Positions 1 through 13,606 of a stretch of 64,000 nucleotides of DNA are shown in pieces (position 1 is the stretch's first letter; every line of letters begins with the position of its first letter). Source of the stretch: Haliclystus octoradiatus (Eukaryota > Cnidaria > Staurozoa > Stauromedusae > Haliclystidae); assembly GCA_916610825.1 (NCBI GenBank), contig OU744452.1:7658021-7722020 (forward strand), read 5' to 3'. The notes below the pieces were generated by a model. The model did not search any database. It worked only from the letters and a program-made list of their open reading frames with translations, and was not told where the DNA came from. A program made the translations under genes and the position numbers.

Positions 1-206
<206 letters not shown>

Positions 207-235
207 GTGATAGATCAAAGAAAACACATTCTTTA

Positions 236-276
236 CTGTAACTCCAAGTTTTCACGCTACTGCGATCATCAGACAG
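236..276 (-). ncRNA. hammerhead ribozyme motif in PLE 3' end
   Basis: Read on the minus strand: CTGT, then the core CTGATGA, a short stem II (TCGC-AGTA-GCGT, whose closing U-U is a mismatch), then GAAA, a short stem III and an ACAG strand that pairs with CTGT as stem I. There is one extra A after GAAA. The order matches type I minimal hammerheads known from Penelope-like elements. The U-U pair and extra A make self-cleavage uncertain. Confidence 0.7.
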
Positions 277-463
277 TTTTTTATTCTATGAAAAATGTAT
301 ACATACATGATGGTTTTAACTCCTATTTCAGACTATACGTGAATGCCGCGCTATTGTTAATTATAGTGTTATTGTTTAAATACAATGGTGTAAGTTTTTC
401 TTTTGAAAATAGATGATAAAATAAATAAAATTGTTTCCTATTACATCAGTTGGTTGATTATTA

Positions 464-730
464 TTATGTTTTTGTTTCTTTAAAATTAGCTAAATAGAAT
501 TTGTTTTCATGACGACATTTAGAGATTAGTTCGGATTTTCGATTTAATAGTTTTTCTTTTGAGCATATCATGTAATATTTTTCCAATAAACATAAATGAC
601 ACTTTTTTGAAATGTTGCTATATGGCTTAGCATTGGCGATGGGTGACCATTTGACTGTATACTCGCTGTTGTTGTCTTCAGCTCCCAAATATATTTTGAT
701 AGCTGTGTGCTAGTGCTATATTTTCTGTGT
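464..730 (-). pseudogene. PLE GIY-YIG endonuclease, C-terminal part
   Basis: Minus-strand remnant of the PLE polyprotein C-terminus. It reads HFKHRKYSTSTQLSKYIWEL, then after a frameshift near 672 a segment containing KPYSNISKKCHLCLLEK and RKSELISKCRHENKF, and stops at 464. These are the conserved C-terminal blocks that follow the GIY-YIG core in PLEs. The upstream coding sequence continues at 2759 on the other side of the TTAA element. Broken by that insertion and by the frameshift. Confidence 0.8.
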
Positions 731-734
731 TTAA

Positions 735-2754
735 AGTGGGAATAAACCCCCAGACTATCTTTACACATGTAGTAGAACCCGACGTGAAAAAAACAACGGC
801 GTAATTTTTTTTTCGATCTGGAAATTATTTCTTGGTGAAAAATGCCTTCAAAGTGGTGTTTTGACCCAAATGTCGCTGAGGAAAAAAAAGGGATTGGATC
901 TAGCTTTATGACGACAAAGTCACAAGTCGTGTGGTTTTTCTAATAGACTTTAGATCGGATTAATCACGCGATGTTATGTTTGAGATGGCGTAGCTCTGTA
1001 ACGGCAATCTATTATTCTCTCCCACAAAACTGAGGTAAGGAAGAACATATTAACTCAAGAGTAGCAAAATTCCAGATGATTTAATGATTTTAAAGTTCAC
1101 GAATTTGAAGAAAATAAAAATCAGAAAATATTTCATTCGTAGCGCGCGTTATACAGATTATATTTTGACATATCATTCTCACACATATTTAACACATATC
1201 AAAAGATTCTCTGGTGACCACAAAAGCTAGCTAAGTAGAATTTATTGTTTGTAAGCATATGTCTGGACTGAAAATTGAGTATTCTTTTGAGCGTAAATAT
1301 CAAAATGTACGGTGGGAAACGCTATTAAAGGTTGGTTTATAGTCCTCTTTTCACAGAAACGAAATCTGTCCATCTGATTTATCGTATCTGTAGAAAGGTA
1401 TTTTGTGCAAAGTAGCTTATGCACTGTATTACTACATCCTATAAACTACAGATTGTGACATAATGCTAACATATGTTCTACTTTCTAGCCAAAGGAATGA
1501 ATACTAGCTAGTATGGTAAAAAAAATTGGTGGCGTATGTGTAATCAGAAACGAGACTTCACATTGCAAAACCCTAATTTTGTTAATCAGATAACGTTGAT
1601 AGAGAGGGTAACAATTTATGCAATGAAGATATACCGCAAAACCGAAAAATGCTAGATTATGCATTACTGTAGTTCTAGTATATATGGCTGTAAACTTGAA
1701 TAAGAACGTCCAAGCCCTCATATCATTTTTGTACTATTTTCCGATATTTTATAGAATTTTACAGTGTAATGTACTGAAGAATTTTCGATGGTTTTATAAT
1801 AATTGAATGCTTGGTAAATAAATGATGAACACTTTGTTAGACTATTGAGTGTAATATATCTATCAACAGTCGTATAAACTATACGATTACATGGTTTAAG
1901 TTTCACTAGACAAACATCGATTTCAAAATTAAATTTTGAAATGATAATTGAAAAATGTCTATATAATAATTTGGTAATACTTAAATAAATCCGAAAAAGT
2001 ACAATTAATACTTTGCAGTACCATCTATCTCGAGGAAAAGTCGTCTGTGCATGACTGTGCAAATCGAGTCAGTTTACATTTACATCTAGATCATGAAAAG
2101 GATATCTTCTAGAAATATTTACACGAGAACAACTTGCAGATAGAGTTAAAAATAGCTATATAACTTATATAGCGTAGGATAAAGCTATTTCGAAGGGTAC
2201 GTGTCTACTAATTAAGATTTGAGAAGTACTGCGGTCACCCAGAATACGTAACTAATATGTGTCGCTAGACTAGTCACAAAGAAACACTCGCACCGCCTGA
2301 CATTTGTGTTAATCCGCAATCTATATCAGATTCATCGCGCTTAATGACGCTACGAGAAATTATTTAGACTAAGCGTTTCAATAGATTTTATTCTGCTCCT
2401 GAAATCACAAATTGTATCTTTTTTACGTAATTCGCGAGTTTATATGTTTGTTCATGGCTCAGCCTTGTCAGAAATTTTTTTTGTATGACTTCTCAGAGCT
2501 AGGTCACCTCAAAGATAACGTCGCGTGATCAGCACACTCTTGAGTCTGTTAGACAAACCGCACGACTTGTGACTTTGTCGTCATAAAGCTAGATCCAATC
2601 CCTTTTTTTTCTCAGCGACATTTGGGTCAAAACACCACTTTGAAGGCGTTTTTCGCCAAGAAATAATTTCCAGATCGAAAAAAAAATTACGCCATTGTTT
2701 TTTTCATGTCGGGTTCTACCACATGTAAATATAGTCTGGGGGTTTATTCCCACT
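735..2754. mobile_element. 2.0-kb TTAA-flanked element with ~265-bp inverted repeats
   Basis: The ends read AGTGGGAATAAACCCCCAGA inward from both sides. The inverted repeats cover about 735-1002 and 2497-2754 with scattered mismatches. TTAA flanks both ends (731-734 and 2755-2758), the target duplication of piggyBac- and Kolobok-type transposons. Joining the flanks restores a plausible PLE endonuclease reading. The interior (1003-2496) has no supportable coding region, so this is a non-autonomous element. Superfamily assignment within the TTAA class is open. Confidence 0.8.
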
Positions 2755-2758
2755 TTAA

Positions 2759-3557
2759 ACGTTGACTTGTGTTGTGTATAGCGCACTTTAAATGTATCCT
2801 CTGTTAAACCGATGTAGCACTTTCCCTCTTCGTCTTCTGGAGTGGTGACTTTTGCCTGGTAAATGATTCCCTTCATTTGGCATCGATTATCAAATGGACA
2901 GGATCTTTTGTTTCTGCAATTGCAAGGCGTGGCATCGGTTGTGTTGCTATTTTCGCTATTTATTATTTTGTTATTGTGACTTTTCAGAATTGTGTCCATA
3001 TTATTAGTGCAGCTATAGCTGACTTTGATTGTGTTACTATTAAATATTTTGCTAAGATTATTTGATTTAGGAAAATACTTTTTAATTAGGTCCAAAAATG
3101 ATCGGCCAATGTTTGTTTTTACGCTCTTATTGTAAGGCGGGTTGAACCATATCATCTTTCTATTTCTTTTGTTGTTTTGTGGCGTAGGGCGTGGTTGATA
3201 CGAAAGGTTTGCGTCGTGCCCGCTTGCTTCTAAGGCGTCTACGTACGTTTGTTTGCTTTTATCAAATATTTCTTCATTAGTAGATAAATCGGATATTTTT
3301 TTGTTAATGGCGGATGGTATTTGTTTTAGTATGGTTGGCGGATGGTTAGATTGTGTGTTAATATATAAAGGTTGATCGTTAGGCTTTCTGTATGGTTGGA
3401 ACGTATTTGTATTTAAGTTGAAGGTAATATCTAAAAAGTCTATTATTTTAAGGTTATTCTTTGTAGTAATGTTGAAGCCAATATCTTTGAATGCTTTGAT
3501 TAATTTCTTTTTTAATCTTTCTTTTAAAGAAACAAAAACATAATAATAATCAACCAA
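2759..3557 (-). pseudogene. PLE reverse-transcriptase end and GIY-YIG start
   Basis: Open reading on the minus strand containing the PLE thumb signature (IIDFLDITFNLNTNTFQPYR, PLYINTQSNHPP), a Cys linker (CNCRNKRSCPFDNRC) and the first half of a GIY-YIG domain (IIYQAKV, CYIGLTEDTFKVRYTQH). The reading frame continues to 2589 only by running through the inverted repeat of the TTAA insertion. Its first ~12 codons come from the inverted 3'-end copy, so the apparent start methionine is an artefact of the rearrangement. No RT palm motifs remain. Confidence 0.85.
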
Positions 3558-3730
3558 CTGATGTAATAGGAAACAATTTTATTTATTTTATCATCTATTT
3601 TCAAAAGAAAAACTTACACCATTGTATTTAAACAATCACACTATAATTAACAATAGCGCGGCATTCACGTATAGTCTGAAATAGGAGTTAAAACCATCAT
3701 GTATGTATACATTTTTCATAGAATAAAAAA

Positions 3731-3770
3731 CTGTGTGATGATCGCAGTAGCGTGAAACTTGGAGTTACAG
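3731..3770 (+). ncRNA. hammerhead motif, inverted 5' copy of PLE end
   Basis: Inverted counterpart of the ribozyme at 236-276, reading on the plus strand and therefore antisense to the PLE coding strand. The core reads GTGATGA instead of CTGATGA, so the invariant first C (C3) is lost. GAAA, stem II and the ACAG/CTGT stem I remain. Expected to be inactive. Confidence 0.65.
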
Positions 3771-3876
3771 TAGAGAATGTGTTTTCTTTGATCTATCACC
3801 ATTATTATTATTTACCGCTCTGCCAAATGTTGACATTGAGCACTATTTTGTCTGCTATTAGATAAACCTATACTTA

Positions 3877-4281
<405 letters not shown>

Positions 4282-4320
4282 CAACAGCAACAACAACAAC
4301 AACCAACAGCAACAACTCCA

Positions 4321-7300
4321 CAATTATTTTTTATCATTATCATTATATTTAGATTAAAATCATACCTTTGCAATGACATTAGGGGATAATGTAGTCCGGT
4401 CAATGATTTTAATGGCAACTTTCTTCTTACTGATGCTATGAATTCCAAGCTTAACAACACCTAACAAGTAAACATAATTGTAGGGGTATTATGCATATAC
4501 CTATATGCATACTTGTATGTAAATGTTATCAAGAAAAGCAACATTTTTATTGTCTAACCTCAAAATCCTAAAATTAGTATTTTTAGTATCATACTGATAA
4601 ATAATGCAGGCGAAATGCAGATGTGAAAACAATCGGTTCGGTTCGGTGAATCAGTTTGTGTATAGCCTGATTTCTTTGGTGGGTTCCCTAGGAGGCGCAA
4701 TTCTTGGATCAAGTTGGAAATTTTTTTCAAAATTCACGTTTCACACATGCCAACATCAATCAATCCTTGTTCATAGAAATCACTGGCTTCATTCCCTGAG
4801 ATTGTGCTGTTTGAATGTATGAAGACAAATAAATCCTTCAATATTAAAAACCAAACTATTTCGCGATTTTATCAATTTTGCACAGAAAAACTAATTTTAA
4901 TTATCTGAAAATGACATCTAATATGTGAAAATGACACAAAATTTCCTGTTTCAAATTCTCGCAACTATTTTTTGACATTTTCCACATTACCAAAAAGGGG
5001 GTAAATGTTGATTCACGTTTTCTAGGAATGGTAAGCTCAATACCCCCCTCAACCCAAGTGAGTGTTCATTTTGAAACTTCTGAGGACTTCGTTCAACAGA
5101 CTCCTATGTTAAATAGTAAACAAAACATGTTGTCTGGTCTGAAGGAAGAAGCAGCTGCGAATAGGCAGTCCAAACTTCGAGAACCCGCAAACCAAGATTT
5201 TGTTACCTAGGATTTTAGCCTGAGTCTAAGGGCCTTCAAATTAAGCAAGTCGCAACCTTGAAAGAAAAGTTTATCTACATTGCAGTGTTAACTGACATCT
5301 TTTTATTTTAACAGTTACAGAAATCTTTGATAAGTAACTAGCAATTGTCCAGCCAAGCTAAAGAGCATAATCTGTCTGTAAGCTTAAACGAACTGCATTA
5401 ATTGTCAAATTATATATTAACTCATAGATCATCCTTCTTGATCTGAGATTTAGATATTACTGAAGGTTTTAGGGTTATATTCACCCTATTTAGATCAAAA
5501 CTCCATAAAATATACAGTAGGGCCTAAATCAGACTTTGTTATAAATGTGTTAAAACTTAAAAAGCTTGTTAAAATCAAAGAAAATTTAGATAACAGAACT
5601 CTGTAAAGCATACACAAAGCATACATCAAAGCTTGCGAGATGTTCATGAAAAACTCAAGAGAAAAATCAAAACATAAGTTGGCAAATAGGCTTTGGCAGT
5701 TTAATCTTTCAAAAAATCAGCTTTTGTATTGGTCTAGATCTGTAAAATGTCAAACTGCAGGGCTGACGATTAAACATAACTGTTCAACAAACGTTAATCC
5801 GTAGATAATATGGTTTTATTTATCTGAGAAACAGCGGAAACCTTCACTGACAATACCCTGTCGGCAATTTAGGTTTGTTGAAAGACCACAAACGATATAC
5901 TGTATATATAATTGCTATTGCCTTTCAATAATCGATAGGATACTGTATGTAGGCCTACATTGAAAGAGTTTACAGGTCTTTTTTATTTAGATCGACACGC
6001 ACGTTGTGAAAAACAAAGTTGAAGGAACGATGAAGACAAGGCAATATGTAAACATATAGTCCTAAACAATCGTAGTAGTTTAAAAACGCACATGGGAAAG
6101 AGAAATCGCAAACACTTCCGTAATATTTTGAAAAGAATCAAAGAGCGTGTGATTATAGTTTTAGAACAGAAAGGCGTTTTTTGATCAACTTCAAAAGTCA
6201 TGAAAACAAATGTAAATTAAAATTCGAATACAATATTGAATACAAATATGCTTCAAACACCCATTATGTAATTTGCTGTAGTAAGGATTCTGTTTAAGTT
6301 AAGTATATCTACATGTTTACATAATACCTTTACCTGTCTGTCCTTTACCAAGCACATTATGAAGGACGTAGGGTCCAACGACTGATGTTTCAGCTATTTT
6401 TCTTCCATTTCCAAGAGTTAAACTATGATTTTTTTGTGCCATAATTGATATAATGTTATACAATAATAATAAATAATCATTTTATTATAAAGAATGTAAG
6501 TGCTCAAGCCCCAATGACCGCATTGAAATATAAACAACAAGAGCACAAACGCTCTCCATATGTTTTGCTGTTGTTCCTTTGCGATTTGTCTGATTGCTCC
6601 CGCGTGGTGTCAAAACAAAACGCAAACAACGGGAAACAATGAAAGGCCTTGGAACAAGCTAGAATGACGTAGTAGTCCATCCCACACTTCCATTAATCAC
6701 GTGGCCATTGTTATAACCCTGCTATCGTTTTCGCTTAGACCTATCCAGTAGCCTGCATGCAGACAAAACCCCACATTAAAAAAAATAAATTTTCCAGTTT
6801 TAAAAAAAATTTCAGAACTTTCGTATTCGTATTTCGTATTTCGCATAATCACGAAAACATTATATTAAAACAACTTTAATCAGAGATGCTAAATTTGATG
6901 TTCACAATTAAAATCACAAATAGATAACATCACAGCAGAGGGAAACAATTGATTTCACTAAAATATTTGTTATTGTTTTTATAAAGTGGTTTATCAAATT
7001 GATTGATATAAATACATTGTATCTTATTATCACTTAGCTAATACAGAGGTATAGTAAGTGTTTCATTCCCTAATAAGGTCGTACGATGATAATTAAATCA
7101 GTGACGAAATCTATTTATATATGAGTCCTAGAGATGTGACGTCATAAGGGTTGTTATGCCTGGGGTCCATGTCCCTATCGGATGACATGACAAAAGATGG
7201 CGGTCAAAACATTGGTATGAAAATTATTCGGCGGAGAGAAAAACAAACTGAAAAAGGCCCAATACATCATTAAAGACTAAATCAGTTTTTAACACCCTAA

Positions 7301-8107
7301 TAAATAAATCTCTTACAACATTTGTATAATTGTTTTTGTTTTATGCTTAACTATCTCGAATTAATGTGATTTTGGTTTGAATGTTGAGATGCTTATCGGT
7401 GTTTTGGGAGCGTAATCGATGCTGTGAACAGGAAAAGAAACATATTGTCTGCTAAAAGAATTGTGATACATTGGTTGTGTACTAACATTTTTTTCAAATT
7501 TTGTCGGCTATTTAATACTGGCTAATGGATTGGTTGATTGGTATCGGGTAAGAAAAGGCAATCATTGTCAATTTGATTACTTTAATTCCTATGCTTTGTT
7601 GGATTAGTCAAGGTGAAGAGAATTTGAATAGGATGTCCCTGTCACATTCACACCCTTGTCGATTTCCATGATATTTTTGCCGGCAGGTATATCTCCAATG
7701 TTCTTTCTTCTTTAATTTCATTGTATCAATTTAAAACTATATGGAGATAAGGACTGTAAAATTATATCAAGTTTTTCCACGTTGCTTTTCCGAGCATTAA
7801 CATCTGTGATTTAAATTTCTCAATACGTTTATTTTCAAAAGATATATGATTTTCATGTAAATACTGTATACACTTGTATGATAACTGATACGTTTATAAA
7901 TTAGCATGTCATTTCGATTGTTCTAATAATAATAATGAGGATGATAATAGATTTAATTGAAGCTCGAGACCTTTAAACAAACCAGGAAATGTTAAGCAAC
8001 ATGGGCTAAAGAATATAATGTTTGTGTATGGCTATTAGTAGTTTGTGTAGGTGCTGTTTCTGCGATTAAATTTAATTAAAAAATTTGACCTACAGTAAAA
8101 AGATAGA
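4321..8107. other. AT-rich region without recognisable gene
   Basis: About 3.8 kb with no exon set that can be supported on either strand. The best isolated open stretch is 5028-5210 on plus (60 residues, preceded by a tttctag that could be a splice acceptor), but nothing in it is recognisable. Several short ORFs have no domain signature. No obvious tandem structure. Confidence 0.6.
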
Positions 8108-8384
8108 ATGTTTTAATGAAGAAAAGTTTTATGTAGAAAATTTTATTTTTGCGATTTTCTACGTTAAATTTCCACGATAACCGCCATTTTGTAAATTTTT
8201 CTACGTTAAACTTAAAATTTTCCCGCGCGAGAACAATAAATAACACGCGCGATTTTTAAAATTTTCTCCAAGAGTTTATGTAGAAAAGCGGGAAATGTCT
8301 AAATAAACAATTGAAAAATGACTCCAATAAATGCGCCACGTCGTTTTACTCTGTTATCATCTACCGTTGCTTTGGGTAAACTCA

Positions 8385-9620
8385 TCGGGAAACATTTTCC
8401 CCATTAACCTCATCGGGAAACAAGCCGATATTCTTTACTATTAACACGTATAATTTAATCCAAACAAATTCATGGTTAATAACTATAATTCGTAAGTAGT
8501 ACTTCATATAAAGGTGCATCAGTATAATACCTTTCTAAAATGCACAAAAGTTCGTATCTTTACGGGTTTTATCATCGACTTCTCAATTTTCCTCATTAAA
8601 CTTATTTGTACAAAAGCCGATATTCTTTACTAATAAACACGTATAATTTAATCCAAACAAATTCATCGCTTAACAACTATAACTCGTAAGTAATACTTCA
8701 TATAGAGGTGCATCAGTATAATACCTTGCTCTAGTGCACAAAAGTTCGTATCTTTACGGGTTTTTTCATGGACTTATAGATTTCCTCATTAAACTTATCG
8801 GTACAATAGCCGATATTCTTTGCTATTAAACTTATCGATACGAAAGCCGATATTCTTTGCCATTAAACACGTATAATTTAATCCAAACAAATTCATGGTG
8901 AATAACTATAATTCGTAAGTAATACTTCATATAAAGGTGCATCAGTATAATACCTTTCTAAAATGCACAAAAGTTCGTATCTTTACGGGTTTTATCATCG
9001 ACTTCTCAATTTTCCTCATTAAACTTATTTGTACAAAAGCCGATATTCTTTACTAATAAACACGTATAATTTAATCCAACAAATTCATCACTAACAACTA
9101 TAACTTGTAAGTAATAATTCATATAGAGGTGCATCAGTATAATACCTTGCTCTAGTGCACAAAAGTTAGTATCTTTACAGGTTTTATCATCGACTTATTA
9201 ATTTTCCTCATTAAACTTATCGCTACAAAAGCCGATATTCTTTACTATTAAATACGTATAATTTCATCCAAACAAATTCATGGTTAATAATTATAATTGG
9301 TAGCTAATACTTCACAAATAAGTGTATCAATAGAATACCTTGCTATAGTGCACAAATGTCCGTGTCTTGACCGGCTTTATCATCAACTTATTAATTTTTC
9401 TCATTAAACTTAGGCTATCAGGATTTTTTTACTACTGAACACTTGTATTTCAATCCGATTTTAATCAAAACAAGTAATTTAGAAATAGCTATAATTGGTA
9501 GCTAATACTTCCGTTTCTTAAAGGGATTTTTCATCAACTTATCCATTTTCCTGATTAAACTTATCGGTTAATTCCCTATCGCGATATTCTAAGTCACTAT
9601 TTATCACCTGTAGTTTAATC
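8385..9620 (-). repeat. ~195-bp tandem array, left arm of element A
   Basis: About six diverged units on the minus strand with spacing near 192 bp (the CGTATAATTTAATCC motif recurs near 8448, 8640, 8868, 9062 and 9247). One unit is extended by a partial duplication near 8820-8870. These are inverted relative to the arrays at 14.9-16.5, 18.2-19.35 and 19.65-21.1 kb. Confidence 0.9.
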
Positions 9621-9937
9621 GAAGCATTTAATTTATGGAATGATTATGGTAAATAACTATAATTGCTAGTTATTACTTCACTTTTCTACTTAAATCCGAT
9701 ACAGTCTAAAAACTACATTTACAGATATGTATTCATCGGTAATGCCTCATTCTAATTTCAGAGACGTATAAATTTTGGAGAAAATGGAAGACCGGCATTT
9801 TGAAAAACCCTAAGATACAACCTAGATCAACTCCATTGGCTGTATCTAATGATAAATACATGATGTATTTTCAAAAATCTTTTCCATTGTCTCGACTACA
9901 CATCTAAGAACTATATATAATAATATATCCATTTATC

Positions 9938-9938
9938 G

Positions 9939-9969
<31 letters not shown>
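9938..9969. repeat. (CAT)n short tandem repeat with retroelement-like tail
   Basis: Ten CAT units followed by TTTATTCAGAACTTGAATAAG. A similar (CAT)n-TTTATTCAGAAACCTGATAAG lies at 25966-26010. On the minus strand both look like AATAAA plus (ATG)n tails of a non-LTR retroelement. Confidence 0.6.
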
Positions 9970-10239
9970 TTATTCAGAACTTGAATAAGCTAAAAGCTTT
10001 TTTTCACAAGACTGATTGGATAGACCTACTACAAGTTGGAGAAAGGGACAACCTGCAATGACTGTATCTGAATAGAAGCATAATATATTTTCATGAAAGC
10101 TTTCTAAATACGATGAACATCTATACTAAGAGCATATATAGTAGTATGGAGTCATCCGCACGCCTCGTTCTGATTTGAGAGACCTACAAGTTGGGGAAAG
10201 TGAGAAAACCAGCATTAAGAAAAACACCTAAAATACCAC

Positions 10240-11755
10240 TCATGATATTGATTGATTGATTGATTTTTATTTGTCAAATAAAATAATAGTTTGACTGGCA
10301 AACACTGGTAAGTTACATATAGCTTACACTTACATTGGAGCCTAAGTTTGAAATACAACATGATAATAATTAAAAGCTAACTCTACAAAAATTTGAAAAA
10401 TTTATTCGGTCTAAAGTTTTTTTAAACGTAACAAAAGGGGCAGTAACTAATGATTCTGGTAATGAGTTCCATATTGGTATTACGCGGTTTGCAAATATAT
10501 TAGCTACAGTGTTATTAACAGGTAAATGCCTTTGATATAATTTCTGAGAATGTCCTCTAGTTTTGGTTTTGTGAGAGGCGAGAAACATTTCTTTTTTTAA
10601 ATCAACCATTCCATTAACAACTTTGTAAACCATACATAGATCGGCGTAAATTCGCCGAACTTCTAAAGAAAGCCAAACCTAGCATCTTAAGTCGAGTACA
10701 ATAATCAGAATTATCAGAATTTGAACATTTTCGGCATACGCGTTTTGTAAATCTCTGTTTAACTTTTTCTATGCATTTAACATCTTTTAATAAATAAGGA
10801 CTCCATACTGGCATGATACTGGTGAGTTAGACTCCAATATAGGACGTACATATGTTGTATAGGCTCTTATTAGACATCTATGGTCTTTAGAAGAGAAACA
10901 GTTGAATATATATATATAAGGTAAGATGCTGAATGAGCTTTACCAGCGATTTTAGCATAGTGACTTGATGACCTTAAATCAGAACATATAATAACACCAA
11001 GATCTCTAACTTTATCTATTCTAACAACTTCTTCACTATTCAGATAATATTTGCATATGGATAAGTTCTTATTTCCAAAAGAGATAGCATCGCATTTTCC
11101 TATGGCGATTTGAAGTTGCCAGGCATTTGCCCAATCACAAAAAGCGTCAAGCGTGTATTGGAGTGCATTATCGTCTGAGTTAGTGTAACGACCAACTGAA
11201 AATTTAGCATCAGCAGCGAAAAGTTCAACTTCACAATTCTGCTTTAAACAAGAATCAATGTCATTTACATAAATTAGAAACAATAAAGGTCCCAAAACAG
11301 AACCCTGCGGTACCCCGCTAGTAACATTTTTTGATGACGATAAAGAATTTCCAATAACTACTTGTTGCGAACGACCATTTAAATAGCTTTCTAACCAATT
11401 CAAAAGCTCAAAACGTATGCTTTGAGTTTTGCAAGTAATTTTGAATGAGTGACAGTGTCAAATGCTTTTTTGAAATCTATATAAACTGCATCTACTCGCG
11501 CTCGTATGTTGATCACGTCACACCATTCATTGATTGTTAATAACAACTGAGTACATGTAGATCTTCGGCGAAAAAAACCACATTGCTTGTCGGTGATAAG
11601 ATTATTACTGAGAAGAAAGCAAAGTAATTCATCGTGTAGACCTTTTTCCATTACTTTACAGGCAATACATGTTAGAGATATTGGACGATAGTTCTGTTTC
11701 TTTGATGATAGTCCCTTTTTATAAAGTGGAATGACTAGAGCGGTTTTAAGGATAT
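10240..11755 (-). pseudogene. CR1/Jockey-type non-LTR retrotransposon, 5'-truncated
   Basis: Minus-strand reverse transcriptase remnant. Frames at 11400-11651 and 10870-11403 give the palm blocks (YIDFKKAFDTV, then GVPQGSVLGPLLFLIYVNDI). The catalytic box reads LFAADAKF instead of FADD, so the first aspartate is lost. Frames at 10614-10814 and 10370-10633 give the C-terminal tail (RGHSQKLY, NRVIPIWNSLPESLV). At least three frameshifts separate the pieces. The 3' end is at about 10260, followed on the minus strand by an (AATC)n tail. 5' truncation falls at a TATGA satellite. Confidence 0.88.
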
Positions 11756-11832
11756 ATTATGACATGATATGATATGATATATGATATGATATGATATGAT
11801 ATGATATGATATGATATGATATGATATGATAT
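11756..11832. repeat. (ATATG)n pentanucleotide satellite
   Basis: About 15 copies of ATATG/TGATA with one interruption. It lies at the 3' side of the next minus-strand retroelement fragment and may be its simple-repeat tail. Confidence 0.9.
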
Positions 11833-12995
11833 GTTGTTGTTGTTGTCACTTTAATATCAATATACCCAATTTTACAGGATGTGTGATAATTACATAATTA
11901 TGTTCTATTTATATAACATATATGTATATACAATATTTATTTTATTTATTTATTATTATTATTTTTTTACAATGATAGTAACTATTAACAATCCTAATAA
12001 AATAACTGACCAATTATTACAAATCTGGTATAATATGTGATAATTATTAATTATTCTACCATTGTTTAATACAACCAAAATATAGTATAATCTAATATCA
12101 TTTTTTTTTTTAAATATTTTATAAGCCTCTTGCACGATAAGAATTGAGTACAAATGCCCCAAGAACATTGTTCACGATAGTAGGTGGATCCGAGAATAAG
12201 AAGTGAATCTTTTCTTCAGTTGTCGACGAGCTAAAACTACTATATACATTCTATTTATTGCATTATAGAAGGATATCCTATTATTATGGTTTGAAGAACA
12301 GAAAAAGAGAAGATGAATTTCGTCATCAATATCATCTTTGTTGCAAACTGGACACAGGAGATCTTCGTATGGGATACCAATATGGCGTCCTGTCTGTACA
12401 GTTAATTTATGAGAACTTACTCTCAGTTTAGTTAACGTTATCCTAGCTTTTGTATGAGGTATAAGTAGGTAGTTTTCGATTTGAAACTTTGATGTAATTT
12501 TTCGGTAAAAGTTCAATTGATTAGAGTTTTGATTAGCGGAGAGATTATTTTCAAATAATTGAATAAATTTATGCGTCAAATCTTGCTCTACTGCTTTTAT
12601 AAATAAGTTTTGAGAAGTCAAGGTTGATAAATCCTTATTGCAAAGGAGTGTAAAATCAACTCCAACTTCTCTCAAAATATTTTTGACATTTGCAAGCCAA
12701 GTAAGGGGGGAACTATCTAAGACTTGTTCTCCAAAAGCTTTATATGCTAGTGAATTTTGATCAGAGTTTAACAAATGAATACAGTATTTAATTATTTTAA
12801 CTTTAACATCGATATTTAATGGTAATAATGCTAAGTCATCGCGTATCGCAGTCAGGGTAACATTCTTTGGTGCATTTAGCATACTACGCATTACTTTTTT
12901 TTGAAAGGCTTCTAATGGGTATGATATGTTTGTATGTATGTATGTATTTTGTAGCACAATGGCTAACAGGCAAATAAACAAAGGAGGATATTTTT
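11833..12995 (-). pseudogene. Jockey-like retrotransposon C-terminal fragment
   Basis: Open frame 12172-12981 (269 residues, minus). It contains a region like the post-RT tail of Jockey-type elements, including LTKLRVSSHKLTVQTGR and a C-terminal zinc-knuckle-like block (LLCPVCNKDDIDDEIHLLFF). The RT domain itself is absent, so this is a 5'-truncated copy. The 3' untranslated part is AT-rich (11833-12171) and ends at the pentanucleotide satellite. Confidence 0.75.
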
Positions 12996-12999
12996 AAAT

Positions 13000-13540
13000 G
13001 TATCCTCACTTAAATGTGACCTTTAAAAAAAAGTATATATATATAAAGAAAACTATGTTATCAGAAATAATTAACAGGCAAAGTAAAAGTTACAGAACTG
13101 TGATAAATTAACGTGATTAAGTTTAAATTTGAATGTTTGTAAAGAATTAGACGATATAACTTCTTCAGGAAGAGAGTTCCATGGCTTGATTATTCTATTT
13201 GCAAAGTAATGTTTGCAACAGTCATAGTTAAATGATTTAGTTGGGTACAGCGTAAGTGAATGTCCACGCAAGGAATATTTGGAATATTTAATAATGAAAA
13301 ATTCATCTGGAGCCAAGTCAATCAAGTTTTCAAAATTCTGAAGACCATGTGAAGATCAAACTTAAGGCGGTGTAATTCTAGAGACTCAAGGTTGAGGTAG
13401 GTAAGATGATCTACATAGGGCTTGTAAGAACTATTTTTCAAACAAACATATCTTGTGAAAGAGCGCTGAACATTTTCTAAAATATTTATGTCCTTGATGA
13501 GATAGGGATTCCGAGATATTTAGGGATTCCGAGGGATTTA
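13000..13540 (-). pseudogene. CR1-like non-LTR C-terminal fragment
   Basis: Minus-strand frame 13071-13325 ends in SLRGHSLTLYPTK, FANRIIKPWNSLPEEV and FKFKLNHVNLSQF. This matches the C-terminal signature of the element at 10240-11755 but is clearly diverged. Upstream sequence to about 13510 continues with frameshifts. A second TATGA satellite follows at 13541-13606. Confidence 0.72.
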
Positions 13541-13606
13541 GAGATATGATATGATATGATTTGATATGATATGATATGTTATGATATGATATGATATATT
13601 TTGTCA
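13541..13606. repeat. (ATATG)n pentanucleotide satellite
   Basis: Imperfect run of ATATG units of the same type as 11756-11832. It separates the CR1-like fragment from the next AT-rich segment. Confidence 0.85.

Noticed and set aside
484-932. Simple tail-to-tail pair of two PLE copies at 204-3805
   Set aside because: First suspected from the inverted ends, but 735-1002 and 2497-2754 are the arms of a separate TTAA element, and 464-730 continues the minus-strand PLE.
5028-5210. 60-residue open frame after a possible splice acceptor
   Set aside because: No recognisable domain, no partner exons found; kept only as a remark in the region entry.
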